A stretch of DNA of 64,000 nucleotides, from assembly GCF_004114535.1 (NCBI RefSeq), contig NZ_LBJC01000024.1, positions 496,001 to 560,000 on the forward strand. Direction: 5' to 3'. A model generated the notes under the pieces. The model was given only the letters and a program-made list of their open reading frames with translations, ran no database searches and was not told the origin of the DNA. This DNA is from Bradyrhizobium nanningense (lineage in GTDB: Bacteria; Pseudomonadota; Alphaproteobacteria; Rhizobiales; Xanthobacteraceae). The translations under genes were made by a program, and so were the position numbers. This document shows positions 9,900 through 19,780 of the stretch, piece by piece. Position 1 is the stretch's first letter; each line of letters begins with the position of its first letter.

Positions 9900-10019
9900 C
9901 CCTCGTCCCGAGGAGCGCGCTACTTCGCGCGCGTCTCGAAGGATGAAGGCCCCCGCTGCGGCACCTTGGCCTTCATGGTTCGAGACGCCGCGCAAGGGCG
10001 CGGCTCCTCACCATGAGGG
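9900..10019. repeat. Intergenic inverted repeat, GAGGAGCGCGC / CTCACCATGAGG family (copy 1)
   Basis: Long imperfect inverted repeat of about 120 bp. One arm has GAGGAGCGCGC and GTCTCGAAGGATGAAGGCC; the other has GGCCTTCATGGTTCGAGAC and GGCTCCTCACC. A second copy is at 56907-57009. It occupies nearly all of the gap between pncA and grpE. Because these genes converge, it could also end transcription, although it has no T-tract. Confidence 0.85.
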
Positions 10020-10028
10020 TCTGAGGAT

Positions 10029-10646
10029 TCAGTTCGCCGCGCTGCTGGATTCATTGTTGTTCGCCGCGGGCGCGGGCTTTACGCCGCCCTTGGCGACGCC
10101 GACCAAAGCCGGACGCAGCACGCGATCGCCGATGGTGTAGCCGGCCTGCATGATCTGGACCACGGTGCCCGACGGCACCGACGGATCGGGCACTTCGTAC
10201 ATCGCCTGGTGGAAGTTCGGGTCGAACTTCTGGCCCTGCGGATCGAGCTTCTTCACGCCATGCTTTTCCAGCGCGTTGAGCAGCGACCGCTCGGTGAGCT
10301 CGACGCCCTCGATCAGCGAGATCAGGCCGGGATCGGCCGTGGCACGGGCCTCGGCCGGAACGGCATCGAGCGCGCGCTGAAGATTGTCGGCGATGTCGAG
10401 CACGTCGCGGGCAAAGCCGGTGATGCCGTAGAGGCGGGCGTCAGCGACTTCCTTGGTGGTCCGCTTGCGCAAGTTCTCCATCTCGGCCAGCGTCCGCAGC
10501 ATGCGATCGCGCGCCTCGGCGACTTCCTTCTGCAAGGTTTCAACCGAGCCGGGCTCGGGATCGTCGGGCATGATGTAGGGCTTTGACACCACGGGCTCGC
10601 CAGTCGGCGCAGCCGCGTCTTCGGGTTGCCGGTCTCGATCGGTCAT
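10029..10646 (-). CDS. grpE: Nucleotide exchange factor GrpE
   Basis: GrpE releases ADP from DnaK. The 205-residue product has an acidic, proline-rich N-terminal tail, a long coiled-coil helix (roughly 40-95), and a C-terminal beta domain. The beta domain carries the family signature from FDPNFHQAMYEV to GTVVQIMQAGYTIGDRVLRPALVGVAK. I chose the ATG at 10644-10646 (MTDRDRQ) over an upstream in-frame start because the extra 24 residues do not belong to the family. It lies 98 bp downstream of hrcA on the same strand, the common alphaproteobacterial hrcA-grpE pairing, about 2.4 kb from dnaK. Confidence 0.97.
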   Translation of the reverse strand: MTDRDRQPEDAAAPTGEPVVSKPYIMPDDPEPGSVETLQKEVAEARDRMLRTLAEMENLRKRTTKEVADARLYGITGFARDVLDIADNLQRALDAVPAEARATADPGLISLIEGVELTERSLLNALEKHGVKKLDPQGQKFDPNFHQAMYEVPDPSVPSGTVVQIMQAGYTIGDRVLRPALVGVAKGGVKPAPAANNNESSSAAN

Positions 10647-10744
10647 CGGCTCTGTTCTCGAACTTGTTCCAAGGGATTTTGCTGGCCCGGATATCGTGCT
10701 TCGGGCGTCGAAAATCAAGCGCCCGTGATCGGTTCAAACGCCGG

Positions 10745-11833
10745 TCAGCCCCCCAGCAGGCGACTGACGATGCGGGCGGCGTAGTCCACGGTCGGGATCA
10801 CGCGGGCATAATTCAGCCGCGTCGGGCCGATCACGCCGAGGACGCCGACGATGTGGCCGGCGGCATCCCGATAGGGCGAGATGATGGTGGACGACCCCGA
10901 CAGCGAAAACAGCTTGTTCTCGGAGCCGATGAAGATGCGCACGCCCTCGGCGGTCTCGGCCCGGCCGAGCAGATCGATCACGCCGCGCTTGGTCTCGAGA
11001 TCGTCGAACAAGAGGCGCACCCGCTCCAGATCCTCCAGCGCGTGCAGATCTTCGAGCAGATTGGCGTGGCCGCGCACGATGAGCTGGCGGTCCTCGTTCT
11101 CGCCGCCGGACCAGCTGGCGATCCCGGCTGAAATCACCTTCTGTGCGAGCTGATCGAGCTCGGCGCGGGCCTCGCCCAGCGCAGTCTCGAGCTCGAGCCG
11201 CGCCTCGGCCAGGGTCCGGCCGCGGATGCGGGCGTTCAGGAAATTGCCGGCTTCGGTGATCGCCGAGGAGGGAACTCCGGGGGGCAGTGCCAGCACGCGG
11301 TTTTCGACCTGACCATCCTCACCGACGAGGATGACCAGCGCTTTCTCCGGTTCCAGGCGGACGAATTCGATGTGCTTGAGCCGCGCATTGGATTTTGGCG
11401 TCAGCACCACCGCCGCAGCCCGCGTCAGTCCGGATAGCCGCGTCAGCGCCTGGTCCAGCGCCGCCTCGACCGAGTGCGCCTGACCTACGGACGTGAGCTG
11501 GCTCTGGATTGACTGCCGTTCGGCCTCGTTGAGGTCGCCGACCTGCATCAAGGCATCGACGAAGAAGCGCAGGCCGAGTTCCGTCGGCAGCCGGCCGGCG
11601 GAGGTGTGGGGCGCATAGATCAGGCCGAGCTGTTCCAGATCGGCCATGACGTTGCGGACCGAAGCCGGCGACAGCGGCATCGCGATCAGGCGCGAGATAT
11701 TGCGCGAGCCCACAGGCTCACCGGTCGCGAGGTAACTTTCGACAATTTGACGAAAGATATCGCGGGAACGCTCGTTGAGCTGGGCGAGGCCTGCGCGCGG
11801 CGCGATCAGATGGATCGGATCGTGATGGGCCAC
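10745..11833 (-). CDS. hrcA: Heat-inducible transcription repressor HrcA
   Basis: HrcA represses groESL-type operons by binding CIRCE operators and depends on GroEL for activity. The 362-residue product has the winged-helix N-terminus (ERSRDIFRQIVESYLATGEPVGSR, then ASVRNVMADLEQLGLI), the HTSAGRLPTE hinge, and a GAF-like dimer domain ending VIPTVDYAARIVSRLL. The start is GTG at 11831-11833. No CIRCE operator (TTAGCACTC-N9-GAGTGCTAA) is visible upstream, so autoregulation is not shown by the sequence. It runs divergently from rph across a 167-bp gap. Confidence 0.96.
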   Translation of the reverse strand: MAHHDPIHLIAPRAGLAQLNERSRDIFRQIVESYLATGEPVGSRNISRLIAMPLSPASVRNVMADLEQLGLIYAPHTSAGRLPTELGLRFFVDALMQVGDLNEAERQSIQSQLTSVGQAHSVEAALDQALTRLSGLTRAAAVVLTPKSNARLKHIEFVRLEPEKALVILVGEDGQVENRVLALPPGVPSSAITEAGNFLNARIRGRTLAEARLELETALGEARAELDQLAQKVISAGIASWSGGENEDRQLIVRGHANLLEDLHALEDLERVRLLFDDLETKRGVIDLLGRAETAEGVRIFIGSENKLFSLSGSSTIISPYRDAAGHIVGVLGVIGPTRLNYARVIPTVDYAARIVSRLLGG

Positions 11834-12000
11834 AGCGGTAACTCCTCTCAGATCCTCATAATTTGTCCATCCCGGGCGCTTCTGACAAGCGTTGCGTTTG
11901 CAGCCCCGGAATCAGGGGCTGAATAAGCCCTTGCCGCCCACCCTCACCCCACCTACAAGCACCGCGAACAGCCTTTCCCGTTGAGTTTTGGAGGATTTCC

Positions 12001-12714
12001 ATGCGGCCAAGCCGCCGTGCGCCCGACGAATTGCGCCCCGTGACGCTGGAGCGCGGCGTGGTCAAATATGCGGAAGGCTCGTGCCTGGTGAAGTTCGGCG
12101 ACACCCATGTGCTGGTCACGGCCACGCTGGAAGACCGCCTGCCGCCGTGGCTGAAGGGTCAGGGCCGCGGCTGGGTCACCGCCGAATACGGCATGCTGCC
12201 CCGCGCCACCTCGGAACGCACCCGCCGCGAGGCCGCCGCTGGCAAGCAGAGCGGCCGCACCGTCGAGATCCAGCGCCTGATCGGCCGCTCACTTCGCACC
12301 ATCGTCGATCTCGAAGCGCTCGGTGAGCGTCAGATCACGGTCGATTGCGACGTGCTACAGGCCGACGGCGGCACCCGCACGGCCTCGATCACCGGCGCCT
12401 GGGTCGCACTCGCCGATTGCATCAACTGGATGAAGGCGCGCAACATGATCAAGGCCAACGTCATGCGCGACAACGTCGCCGCGATTTCCTGCGGCATCTA
12501 CAACGGCACGCCGGTACTGGATCTCGACTATGCCGAGGATTCGGAAGCCCAGACCGACGCCAATTTCGTCATGACCGGCGACGGCCGCATCATCGAGGTG
12601 CAGGGCACGGCGGAACGCGAACCGTTCACGGAAGCCGAGTTCCTGGCGCTGATGGCGCTGGCCCGCAAGGGCGTTGCGCGTCTCGTGGACTTGCAGAAAC
12701 TGGCTGTCGCGTAG
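12001..12714 (+). CDS. rph: Ribonuclease PH
   Basis: RNase PH is a phosphate-dependent 3'-5' exonuclease that trims tRNA precursors. The 237-residue product matches the family along its length. It begins MRPSRRAPDELRPVTLERG and contains the phosphate-site RATSERTRREAAAGKQSGRT stretch, the QRLIGRSLR motif and the DCDVLQADGGTRTASITGA catalytic block. It is the first gene of a tight rightward set rph-rdgB-hemW; rdgB starts 11 bp after its stop. Confidence 0.97.
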   Translation: MRPSRRAPDELRPVTLERGVVKYAEGSCLVKFGDTHVLVTATLEDRLPPWLKGQGRGWVTAEYGMLPRATSERTRREAAAGKQSGRTVEIQRLIGRSLRTIVDLEALGERQITVDCDVLQADGGTRTASITGAWVALADCINWMKARNMIKANVMRDNVAAISCGIYNGTPVLDLDYAEDSEAQTDANFVMTGDGRIIEVQGTAEREPFTEAEFLALMALARKGVARLVDLQKLAVA

Positions 12715-12725
12715 TCAATAAGCCC

Positions 12726-13361
12726 ATGCACCGCCGAATCACCGGAAAGCTCGTCATCGCCACCCATAATCCCGGCAAGCTTGCCGAGATGCGGGAGCTT
12801 TTGGCGCCCCACGGCGTCGAGGCGGTGTCGGCCGGTGACCTCGGGCTCGGCGAACCGGATGAGACCGGCACCGATTTCCGCAGCAACGCCGCGATCAAGG
12901 CGATCGCGGCGGCGCAGGCGACCAAGCTTCCCGCTTTCGCCGACGATTCCGGCATCGTGGTCGACGCACTGGACGGTGCGCCCGGCATCTACAGCGCGCG
13001 CTGGGCCGGCCCGGCCAAGGACTTCAACGCGGCGATGGCGCAAATCGAGCGCCTGTTGCAGGAGCGCGGCGCCACCACGCCGGACCGCCGAACAGCGCAT
13101 TTCGTCTCCGCGCTCTGCGTCGCCTGGCCCGACGATCATCTCGAAGAGGTGGAGGCGCGCGTCGACGGCACGCTGGTCTGGCCGCCGCGCGGCACTGCCG
13201 GTTTTGGTTACGACCCGATGTTCCTGCCGGATGGCCATACGCGCACCTTCGGCGAGATGGAGAGCATCGAGAAGCACGGGCTGCCGCCGCTCGGTCTCGG
13301 CCTGTCGCACCGTGCGCGCGCCTTCGTGAAACTGGCGGAGATCTGCCTTGAGCCGCGCTAA
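12726..13361 (+). CDS. rdgB: XTP/dITP (non-canonical purine NTP) pyrophosphatase
   Basis: This Ham1/RdgB-family enzyme hydrolyses dITP, XTP and similar nucleotides to the monophosphate, keeping them out of DNA. The 211-residue product has the nucleotide motif ATHNPGKLAEM, the ADDSGIVVDALDGAPGIYSAR catalytic block, and the C-terminal SHRARAF segment. The ATG at 12726 lies 11 bp after the rph stop. Its last codons overlap the start of hemW by 14 bp, which implies translational coupling. Confidence 0.96.
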   Translation: MHRRITGKLVIATHNPGKLAEMRELLAPHGVEAVSAGDLGLGEPDETGTDFRSNAAIKAIAAAQATKLPAFADDSGIVVDALDGAPGIYSARWAGPAKDFNAAMAQIERLLQERGATTPDRRTAHFVSALCVAWPDDHLEEVEARVDGTLVWPPRGTAGFGYDPMFLPDGHTRTFGEMESIEKHGLPPLGLGLSHRARAFVKLAEICLEPR

Positions 13362-14502
13362 GGAAGCCTTCGGCGTCTACGTGCACTGGCCGTTCTGCCT
13401 GTCGAAGTGCCCCTATTGCGATTTCAACAGCCATGTCCGCCACGCCGCGATCGACGAGGTACGCTTCGCCTCCGCCTTCGCGCGAGAGATCGCAGCCACC
13501 GCCGAACGTGCGCCCGGACGCGAGGTCACCTCGATCTTCCTTGGCGGCGGTACGCCGTCCCTGATGCAGCCCGCAACGGTCGGCGCGGTGCTCGATGCGA
13601 TCGGCAAGCACTGGAGCGTTGCAGGCGACGTCGAAGTCACGCTCGAAGCCAATCCCACCAGCGTCGAAGCCACGCGCTTTGCCGGCTATCGCAGTGCCGG
13701 CGTCAACCGCGTCTCGCTCGGCGTGCAGGCGCTCGATGATGCCTCGCTGAAAGCGCTGGGCCGCATGCATAGTGCGCGCGAGGCGCTCGATGCCGTCGCC
13801 ATCGCACGGCGCTCGTTCGACCGTTATTCGTTCGACCTGATCTATGCCCGCCCCGACCAGACGCCGTCGATGTGGGCCGATGAACTGCGTCTCGCCATCG
13901 ACGAGGCGGCCGAGCACCTGTCGCTCTATCAATTGACGATCGAGGAAGGCACGCCGTTCTTCGGCCTGCATCAGGCCGGCAAATTGAAGACGCCGGATGA
14001 AGCGGTCGCGCGCGCGCTCTACGACATCACGCAGGAGACCTGCGACAAGCTTGGGCTACCCGCCTATGAGATCTCCAACCACGCGCGGCGCGGCGCCGAG
14101 TGCCGGCATAATCTGGTGTACTGGCGCGGCGACGAATATGCCGGCATCGGCCCCGGCGCGCACGGCCGCCTCGACATTGACGGTATTAGGCACGCCACCG
14201 CCACCGAGAAGCGACCCGAGGCCTGGCTGATGCGGGTCGAGACCAACGGCCATGGCATCATCACCGACGATCTCCTCAACAGCGAGGAACGCGCCGACGA
14301 GTTCCTGCTGATGGGATTGCGGCTCGCGGAAGGCATCGACCCCGAGCGCTACAAGGCCCTCGCCGGCCGTCCGCTCGATCCCCGTCGTATCGCGCTCTTG
14401 CGCGAGGAAGGCGCGATCACGGTCGATGCGACCGGACGGCTGCGCGTGACCAGCAGCGGTTTTCCCGTGCTGGATGCGGTGGTCGCGGATTTGGCGGCGT
14501 AA
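13348..14502 (+). CDS. hemW: Heme chaperone HemW (radical SAM, HemN-like)
   Basis: HemW binds heme and inserts it into respiratory targets; it was long annotated as an oxygen-independent coproporphyrinogen oxidase. The 384-residue product has the radical-SAM cluster motif at Cys17, Cys21 and Cys24 (FCLSKCPYC), then GGGTPSLM and NPTSVE. It lacks the extra N-terminal cysteine arrangement of true HemN, which favours HemW. The start is TTG at 13348, overlapping rdgB; a GGAG sequence lies about ten bases upstream and no better start exists before the cluster motif. Confidence 0.9.
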   Translation: MSRAKEAFGVYVHWPFCLSKCPYCDFNSHVRHAAIDEVRFASAFAREIAATAERAPGREVTSIFLGGGTPSLMQPATVGAVLDAIGKHWSVAGDVEVTLEANPTSVEATRFAGYRSAGVNRVSLGVQALDDASLKALGRMHSAREALDAVAIARRSFDRYSFDLIYARPDQTPSMWADELRLAIDEAAEHLSLYQLTIEEGTPFFGLHQAGKLKTPDEAVARALYDITQETCDKLGLPAYEISNHARRGAECRHNLVYWRGDEYAGIGPGAHGRLDIDGIRHATATEKRPEAWLMRVETNGHGIITDDLLNSEERADEFLLMGLRLAEGIDPERYKALAGRPLDPRRIALLREEGAITVDATGRLRVTSSGFPVLDAVVADLAA

Positions 14503-14510
14503 CGAGCTCT

Positions 14511-14603
14511 CGTAGGGTGGGCAAAGGCGCACTTGCGCCGTGCCCACCATCTCTTCGCGAATGGATTGAAGCCGTGGGCACGCTTCGCTTTGCCCACCCT
14601 ACG
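14511..14603. repeat. Intergenic inverted repeat, GTAGGGTG family (copy 2)
   Basis: It has outer arms CGTAGGGTGGGCAAAG and CTTTGCCCACCCTACG, a perfect 16-bp pair, and inner arms GTGCCCACC and CGTGGGCAC. It is the same family as 179-287 and 55817-55905. It lies between the convergent hemW and the LppC-like gene. Confidence 0.88.
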
Positions 14604-14619
14604 GCACCGTCGTCCTGAG

Positions 14620-15807
14620 CTACGCCCCAAAGCTCTTCGGCGAGCCCGCCACCGCAACGCCACCGCCCTGCGTCACCTTCATCACCGCAAGCCCCCGCTC
14701 ATTGGTGCCGTCGGCGCGGAAGCGGAACAGGCCGTCGATGCCGGCAAATCCCGAGGGGTTGGTGAGCACATCGGACGAGAAGCGCGTGGTGCCCTGCGTC
14801 CGCGCGAGCGCGGCGACGAGGGCGACGGCGTCATAAGCGAGTGTCGCGGTGCGGATCGGCTCGCCGCCGTACTTGGTGCGATAGCGGCCCGAGAAGGCGC
14901 GGAAGCCGGCCGGGTCGGGCGCGGCATAAAGGCCGCCTTGCAGGCTCGCATTGGCATAGACGCGCGGGTTGTCCCACAGGCCGGTGCCGAGCAGCTGGAT
15001 GTTGCGCAAGTTCGCGCCCGCGGCGGTCATCGCGTCGGCGACCGTCACCACGGCGTCGCCGTCATCGGCGATGAACAGCGCGTCCGCACTGCCGAGCTGC
15101 TGCGCCACCGTGCGTGCCGGCGTCGCGCGGTCGGCGCCGTATTTCTCGAACGCGACGATGCGCCCGCCGCGCCGCGGCACTGCCACCTTCGCCGCGGCCT
15201 CGACGACATTGCCATAGGCATTGTCGGGCACCAGCACCGCGATCGAGCGCTTTCCGATGCTGGCGGAATATTCGACGATCCGATTGACGTCGGACTCCGG
15301 CAGGAAGGAGAGCAGATAGACGCCGCGGCCGGCGACGCTGGAATCTGTCGAGAACGCGATCACCGGGATGCCGCGCGTGCGCGCGACCTGCGCCACGGCC
15401 GGCACCGACTGTGCGAACAGCGGTCCGAGGATGATCTCGGCGCCCTCGTCGACCGCCTGCTGCGCGCCGGCCTGCGCGCCTTGCGGGCTGCCATTGTCGT
15501 CCTTGATCAGGAGCTGGATGTTCGGATTCTGGAACTCGGCCAGCGCCATCTCGGCGGCGTTGCGCATGGATTGCGCGGCAAGGCCGGCATTGCCGGCGGC
15601 CGAGAGCGGCAGGATCACGGCGACCTTGACGCCGCCGGTGCCGGCGGTCGTCGCCTGCTGCGGGGGACCTGCCGGCTGGGCCGGCGGCGCGGAACTCGAG
15701 AACGGGTTGGAGAACTGGCTGAGACTCTGCTGTACGCCGGCGCAGGCCGACAGCAGGGGCGCGCCGAGCAACAGGCCGAGCGCGCTCCGGCGGGTCGCCC
15801 CTGACAT
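14620..15807 (-). CDS. Penicillin-binding-protein activator (LppC-like) lipoprotein
   Basis: The product is a 395-residue envelope lipoprotein. The chosen start (ATG at 15805-15807) gives a 22-residue lipoprotein signal with lipobox LLSAC (Cys22). An in-frame ATG at 15852 would also work and adds 15 residues. The mature part is a periplasmic type I binding-protein fold (VAVILPLSAAGNAGLAAQSMRNAAEMALAEF, paraphrased here as a domain near residues 60-95). This is the class that includes the C-terminal half of LpoA/LppC and Leu/Ile/Val-binding proteins. rsmI and yraN neighbours are the usual LppC context, which favours a role in activating peptidoglycan synthases. Confidence 0.85.
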   Translation of the reverse strand: MSGATRRSALGLLLGAPLLSACAGVQQSLSQFSNPFSSSAPPAQPAGPPQQATTAGTGGVKVAVILPLSAAGNAGLAAQSMRNAAEMALAEFQNPNIQLLIKDDNGSPQGAQAGAQQAVDEGAEIILGPLFAQSVPAVAQVARTRGIPVIAFSTDSSVAGRGVYLLSFLPESDVNRIVEYSASIGKRSIAVLVPDNAYGNVVEAAAKVAVPRRGGRIVAFEKYGADRATPARTVAQQLGSADALFIADDGDAVVTVADAMTAAGANLRNIQLLGTGLWDNPRVYANASLQGGLYAAPDPAGFRAFSGRYRTKYGGEPIRTATLAYDAVALVAALARTQGTTRFSSDVLTNPSGFAGIDGLFRFRADGTNERGLAVMKVTQGGGVAVAGSPKSFGA

Positions 15808-16190
15808 CAGGGACCCCGGAAGGGGAGACTTTGGAAAACGCGGGCCCACCATGGCAGCTTCTCTTCTGACCCGCCGTCGCCGGCCGATCACGATCTTCTT
15901 TCCACGACAAAGGCCGCGGATTCAGGCATATTGTCGGCAAATAGTTAACCAAAACAAAAGGATAATAACCGCTTAACGCGGCCGCCTTCCTGTCCCGGCA
16001 GCTGTTCGCCGTCGCTCTTGCAGCATCAAGGCGGCGTTTCCGTCGCGAATATGGCGCGAGGGCCCTAACTCCCTCCCGACGTGATCCTGACCGATCACAT
16101 TCCCGTCCGTTCCTCGCCCCTCACCTCGGCACGATCTTTTTCGGCGAGCCGGTTCCCAGCCCTGCGGATCGTGCCTAAGTTGACTTCATT

Positions 16191-17127
<937 letters not shown>

Positions 17128-17141
<14 letters not shown>

Positions 17142-17529
17142 GATCCCCGGGGAACCAAAGGTCGCCTCGCCCGAGCGTGTCGCCGCGTTTCACACCGGCA
17201 TCTCCGCGGAAAGCCGCGCCGCCGCCTATCTCATGGCCAAAGGCTATCGCATTCTCGCCAAGCGCTACCGCACGGCGCATGGCGAGATCGACATCGTCGC
17301 GCGCCGCCGCAACCTGATCGCTTTCATCGAGGTCAAGGCGCGCGCAACGCTGGACGATGCCGCCTTTGCCGTGACGCCGCGCCAGCAGCAGCGCATCATC
17401 GATGCCGCGCAAGGCTGGCTCGTAGCGCATCCCGAGCATGCCGAATTCGAATTGCGATTCGACGCCATGCTGATTGCGCCGCGCTCACTTCCGCGCCATG
17501 TGTTGGCGGCATTCGACGCCTCGACCTGA
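17128..17529 (+). CDS. yraN: YraN family putative endonuclease
   Basis: The 133-residue product is a UPF0102/YraN protein with a restriction-endonuclease-like core: a GEIDIVARR acidic pair followed by FIEVKAR. The ATG at 17128 sits in a GGGGCGGCG context and overlaps rsmI by 14 bp, so translation is probably coupled. The role is not firmly known; the family is linked to DNA repair or competence by context. gshB follows after 10 bp. Confidence 0.92.
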
Positions 17530-17539
17530 AAGGCAGACC

Positions 17540-18484
17540 ATGAAACTGAACGTCGCCGTCCAGATGGACCCCATCGCCCGCATCAACATCAAGGGCGATT
17601 CCACCTTCGCGCTGCTGCTGGAGGCGCAGAAGCGCGGCCATGGCCTTTTCTATTACACGCCCGACAAGCTCTCGATGGTCGGCGAGGAGATCGTCGCTCC
17701 CGTTCAGCTGCTGACCGTGCGCGACGAGCCCGGCGATCATTTCACCCTTGGCGAGCCGAAGCGCGAGGCGCTGAACGGCTTCGACGTGGTGCTGCTGCGC
17801 CAGGATCCGCCGTTCGACCTCGCCTACATCACCTCGACACACTTTCTGGAGCGCATCCATCCGAAGACGCTGGTGGTCAACGATCCCGCCTCGGTCCGCA
17901 ATGCGCCGGAAAAGCTGTTCGTGATGAACTTTCCGCAGCTGATGCCGCCGACGCTGATCTCGCGCGACCTCGATGAGATCAACGCGTTTCGCGACATGCA
18001 CGGCGCCGTCGTGATGAAGCCGCTGCACGGTCACGGCGGCGCGGCGGTGTTCCGCGTGATGCCGCAGGACATGAATTTCGGATCGCTGTTCGACATGTTC
18101 TCGGTGACGTTCAAGGAACCATGGGTGATCCAGCAATTCATCCCTGAGGTGAAGCACGGCGACAAGCGCATCATTCTGGTCAACGGCGAGTTCGCCGGCG
18201 CGGTGAACCGCGTGCCGGCCGCGGACGATCTCCGCTCCAACATGGTGCGCGGCGGCGCGGCGCAGGAGACCGAGCTCACTCCGCGCGAGCGCGAGATCTG
18301 CGCAACGGTCGGACCGGCGCTACGCGAGCACGGCCTGTTGTTCGTCGGCATCGACGTCATCAACGGCAACCTCACCGAGATCAACGTGACCTCCCCCACC
18401 GGCATCCGCGCCATCGCGCGGCTCGGCGGGCCTGATGTGGCAGCGAAGGTCTGGGACGTGATCGAAGAGAAGCGGAAGAAGTAA
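17540..18484 (+). CDS. gshB: Glutathione synthetase
   Basis: GshB joins gamma-glutamylcysteine and glycine with ATP to make glutathione. The 314-residue product has the family start MKLNVAVQMDPIARINIKGDST, the ATP-grasp nucleotide elements VVMKPLHGHGG and EPWVIQQFIPE, and the C-terminal GIDVINGNLTEINVTSPTG motif. The ATG at 17540 has an AAAGG ribosome site. It is the last gene of the rsmI-yraN-gshB set. Confidence 0.97.
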   Translation: MKLNVAVQMDPIARINIKGDSTFALLLEAQKRGHGLFYYTPDKLSMVGEEIVAPVQLLTVRDEPGDHFTLGEPKREALNGFDVVLLRQDPPFDLAYITSTHFLERIHPKTLVVNDPASVRNAPEKLFVMNFPQLMPPTLISRDLDEINAFRDMHGAVVMKPLHGHGGAAVFRVMPQDMNFGSLFDMFSVTFKEPWVIQQFIPEVKHGDKRIILVNGEFAGAVNRVPAADDLRSNMVRGGAAQETELTPREREICATVGPALREHGLLFVGIDVINGNLTEINVTSPTGIRAIARLGGPDVAAKVWDVIEEKRKK

Positions 18485-18528
18485 CTCACCGCAATGATCG
18501 CGCTGGAGAGTCCGCACTCTCTCCCCAA

Positions 18529-18664
18529 CGTCGTCCCGGACAAGCGAAGCGCAGATCCGGGACCCATAACCACGGGAAGATATGGTTACGAGGACTCGGA
18601 GTTGCCGCTTGGCACCGCAACTCCTCCCTGTGGTTATGGGTCCCTGCGTTCGCGGGGACGACAG
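18529..18664. repeat. Intergenic inverted repeat, GTCGTCCC / GACCCATAACCAC family (copy 1)
   Basis: About 136 bp. Outer arms are CGTCGTCCCGGA and CGGGGACGACAG; inner arms are GGGACCCATAACCAC and GTGGTTATGGGTCCC (perfect 15-bp pair). A second copy is at 39681-39814. The rest of the 470-bp gap 18485-18954 shows no gene; in particular I see no Flp pilin ORF ahead of cpaB. Confidence 0.9.
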
Positions 18665-18954
18665 CGATGTTGCGGCGAGCTACTACGGCCTCACTCGCAT
18701 CGTCGCGAGCTCATCACTAACCACCCATTCACCATGACGTCCCCCGTCAGGTGCCAACGCACGCGCGGAAATACGTGAATCTACGGGGCCGCTGGCCGAC
18801 CGGCTAACGCGACGTTCACCATCTGCGGAAAGACCCCGGCGTGACCGGCAGGCGCGGTCGGCCTCGCAACACCCCTTATACTTTTACTCCCTACTCATCG
18901 ACATGGGGGGACCCGCCAGGTGCGGTTCGAGTGCCCCGCGTATGAGTAAAGCGT

Positions 18955-19770
18955 ATGAACACCGCACGCATTATCGTCCTCGTCATCGCGCTCGCGGCCG
19001 GCGGCGTCGCCGCGTATCTGGCGAGCGGCTATCAGAATGCCTCTGCGCCCGTCGCGCCCGTGGCTGAGAAGCTGCCGACGGTCGAAGTTCTCATCGCGAA
19101 GAACGACATCCAGCTCGGCCAGGCGCTCAAGCCCGAGGATCTGCAATGGCAGACCTGGCCGGCGGCAACTGCGAGCGGCGCGTTCATCCGCCGTGACAGC
19201 AGGCCCGAGGCCCAAAGCCAGATCGCCGGCTCGATCGCGCGCGTTCCCCTGATGCAGGGCGAGCCGATCCGCGAGCAGAAGCTGGTCAAGGCCGAAGGCT
19301 CCGGATTCATGGCCGCGATCCTGCCCTCCGGCATGCGCGCCGTTTCGACCGAGATTTCCGCCGAGACCGCCGCCGGTGGCTTCATCCTGCCGAACGACCG
19401 CGTCGATATCGTGCTGACCCGCCGGCTGAAGAGTCCTGAAGGCGCCAACGCGCCGACCGGCGGCAACGACCTCATCCTGTCCGAGGTCATCCTGACCAAT
19501 ATCCGCGTGCTCGCGATCGACCAGGCACCGAAGGAAAAGGACGGTCAGAACGCCGTGATCGGCAAGACCGTCACACTCGAGCTCAAGCCCGACCAGGTCG
19601 CCACGCTGTCGGCCGCGCGCCAGGGCGGCACGCTCCAGCTTGCGCTGCGGAGCATCGTCGATGCCAACGCGGCGGAAGTCACCGTCGAGGACCAAGGAGC
19701 CAAACGCTCCGGAGGCGTCAACGTCATCCGCTTCGGCGTACAGACGCGGCAGCTAACGTCACAGAAGTGA
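18955..19770 (+). CDS. cpaB: Flp pilus assembly protein CpaB/RcpC
   Basis: CpaB is a periplasmic, membrane-anchored component of the tad (tight adherence) pilus and works with the secretin. The 271-residue product has one N-terminal membrane segment (about residues 5-25), then a SAF-type domain containing EVLIAKNDIQLGQALKPEDLQW. The family's RAVSTEISAETAAGGFILPNDRVDIVLT stretch (split here: RAVSTEISAE then GGFILPNDRVDIVLT) is near residues 125-155. It opens the rightward set cpaB-cpaC-cpaD-cpaE; cpaC starts 10 bp downstream. Confidence 0.95.
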   Translation: MNTARIIVLVIALAAGGVAAYLASGYQNASAPVAPVAEKLPTVEVLIAKNDIQLGQALKPEDLQWQTWPAATASGAFIRRDSRPEAQSQIAGSIARVPLMQGEPIREQKLVKAEGSGFMAAILPSGMRAVSTEISAETAAGGFILPNDRVDIVLTRRLKSPEGANAPTGGNDLILSEVILTNIRVLAIDQAPKEKDGQNAVIGKTVTLELKPDQVATLSAARQGGTLQLALRSIVDANAAEVTVEDQGAKRSGGVNVIRFGVQTRQLTSQK

Positions 19771-19780
19771 TGGGGACAGA

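Noticed and set aside
11834..12000. Possible CIRCE operator for hrcA
   Set aside because: I looked for TTAGCACTC-N9-GAGTGCTAA here and around dnaK and grpE and found nothing close.
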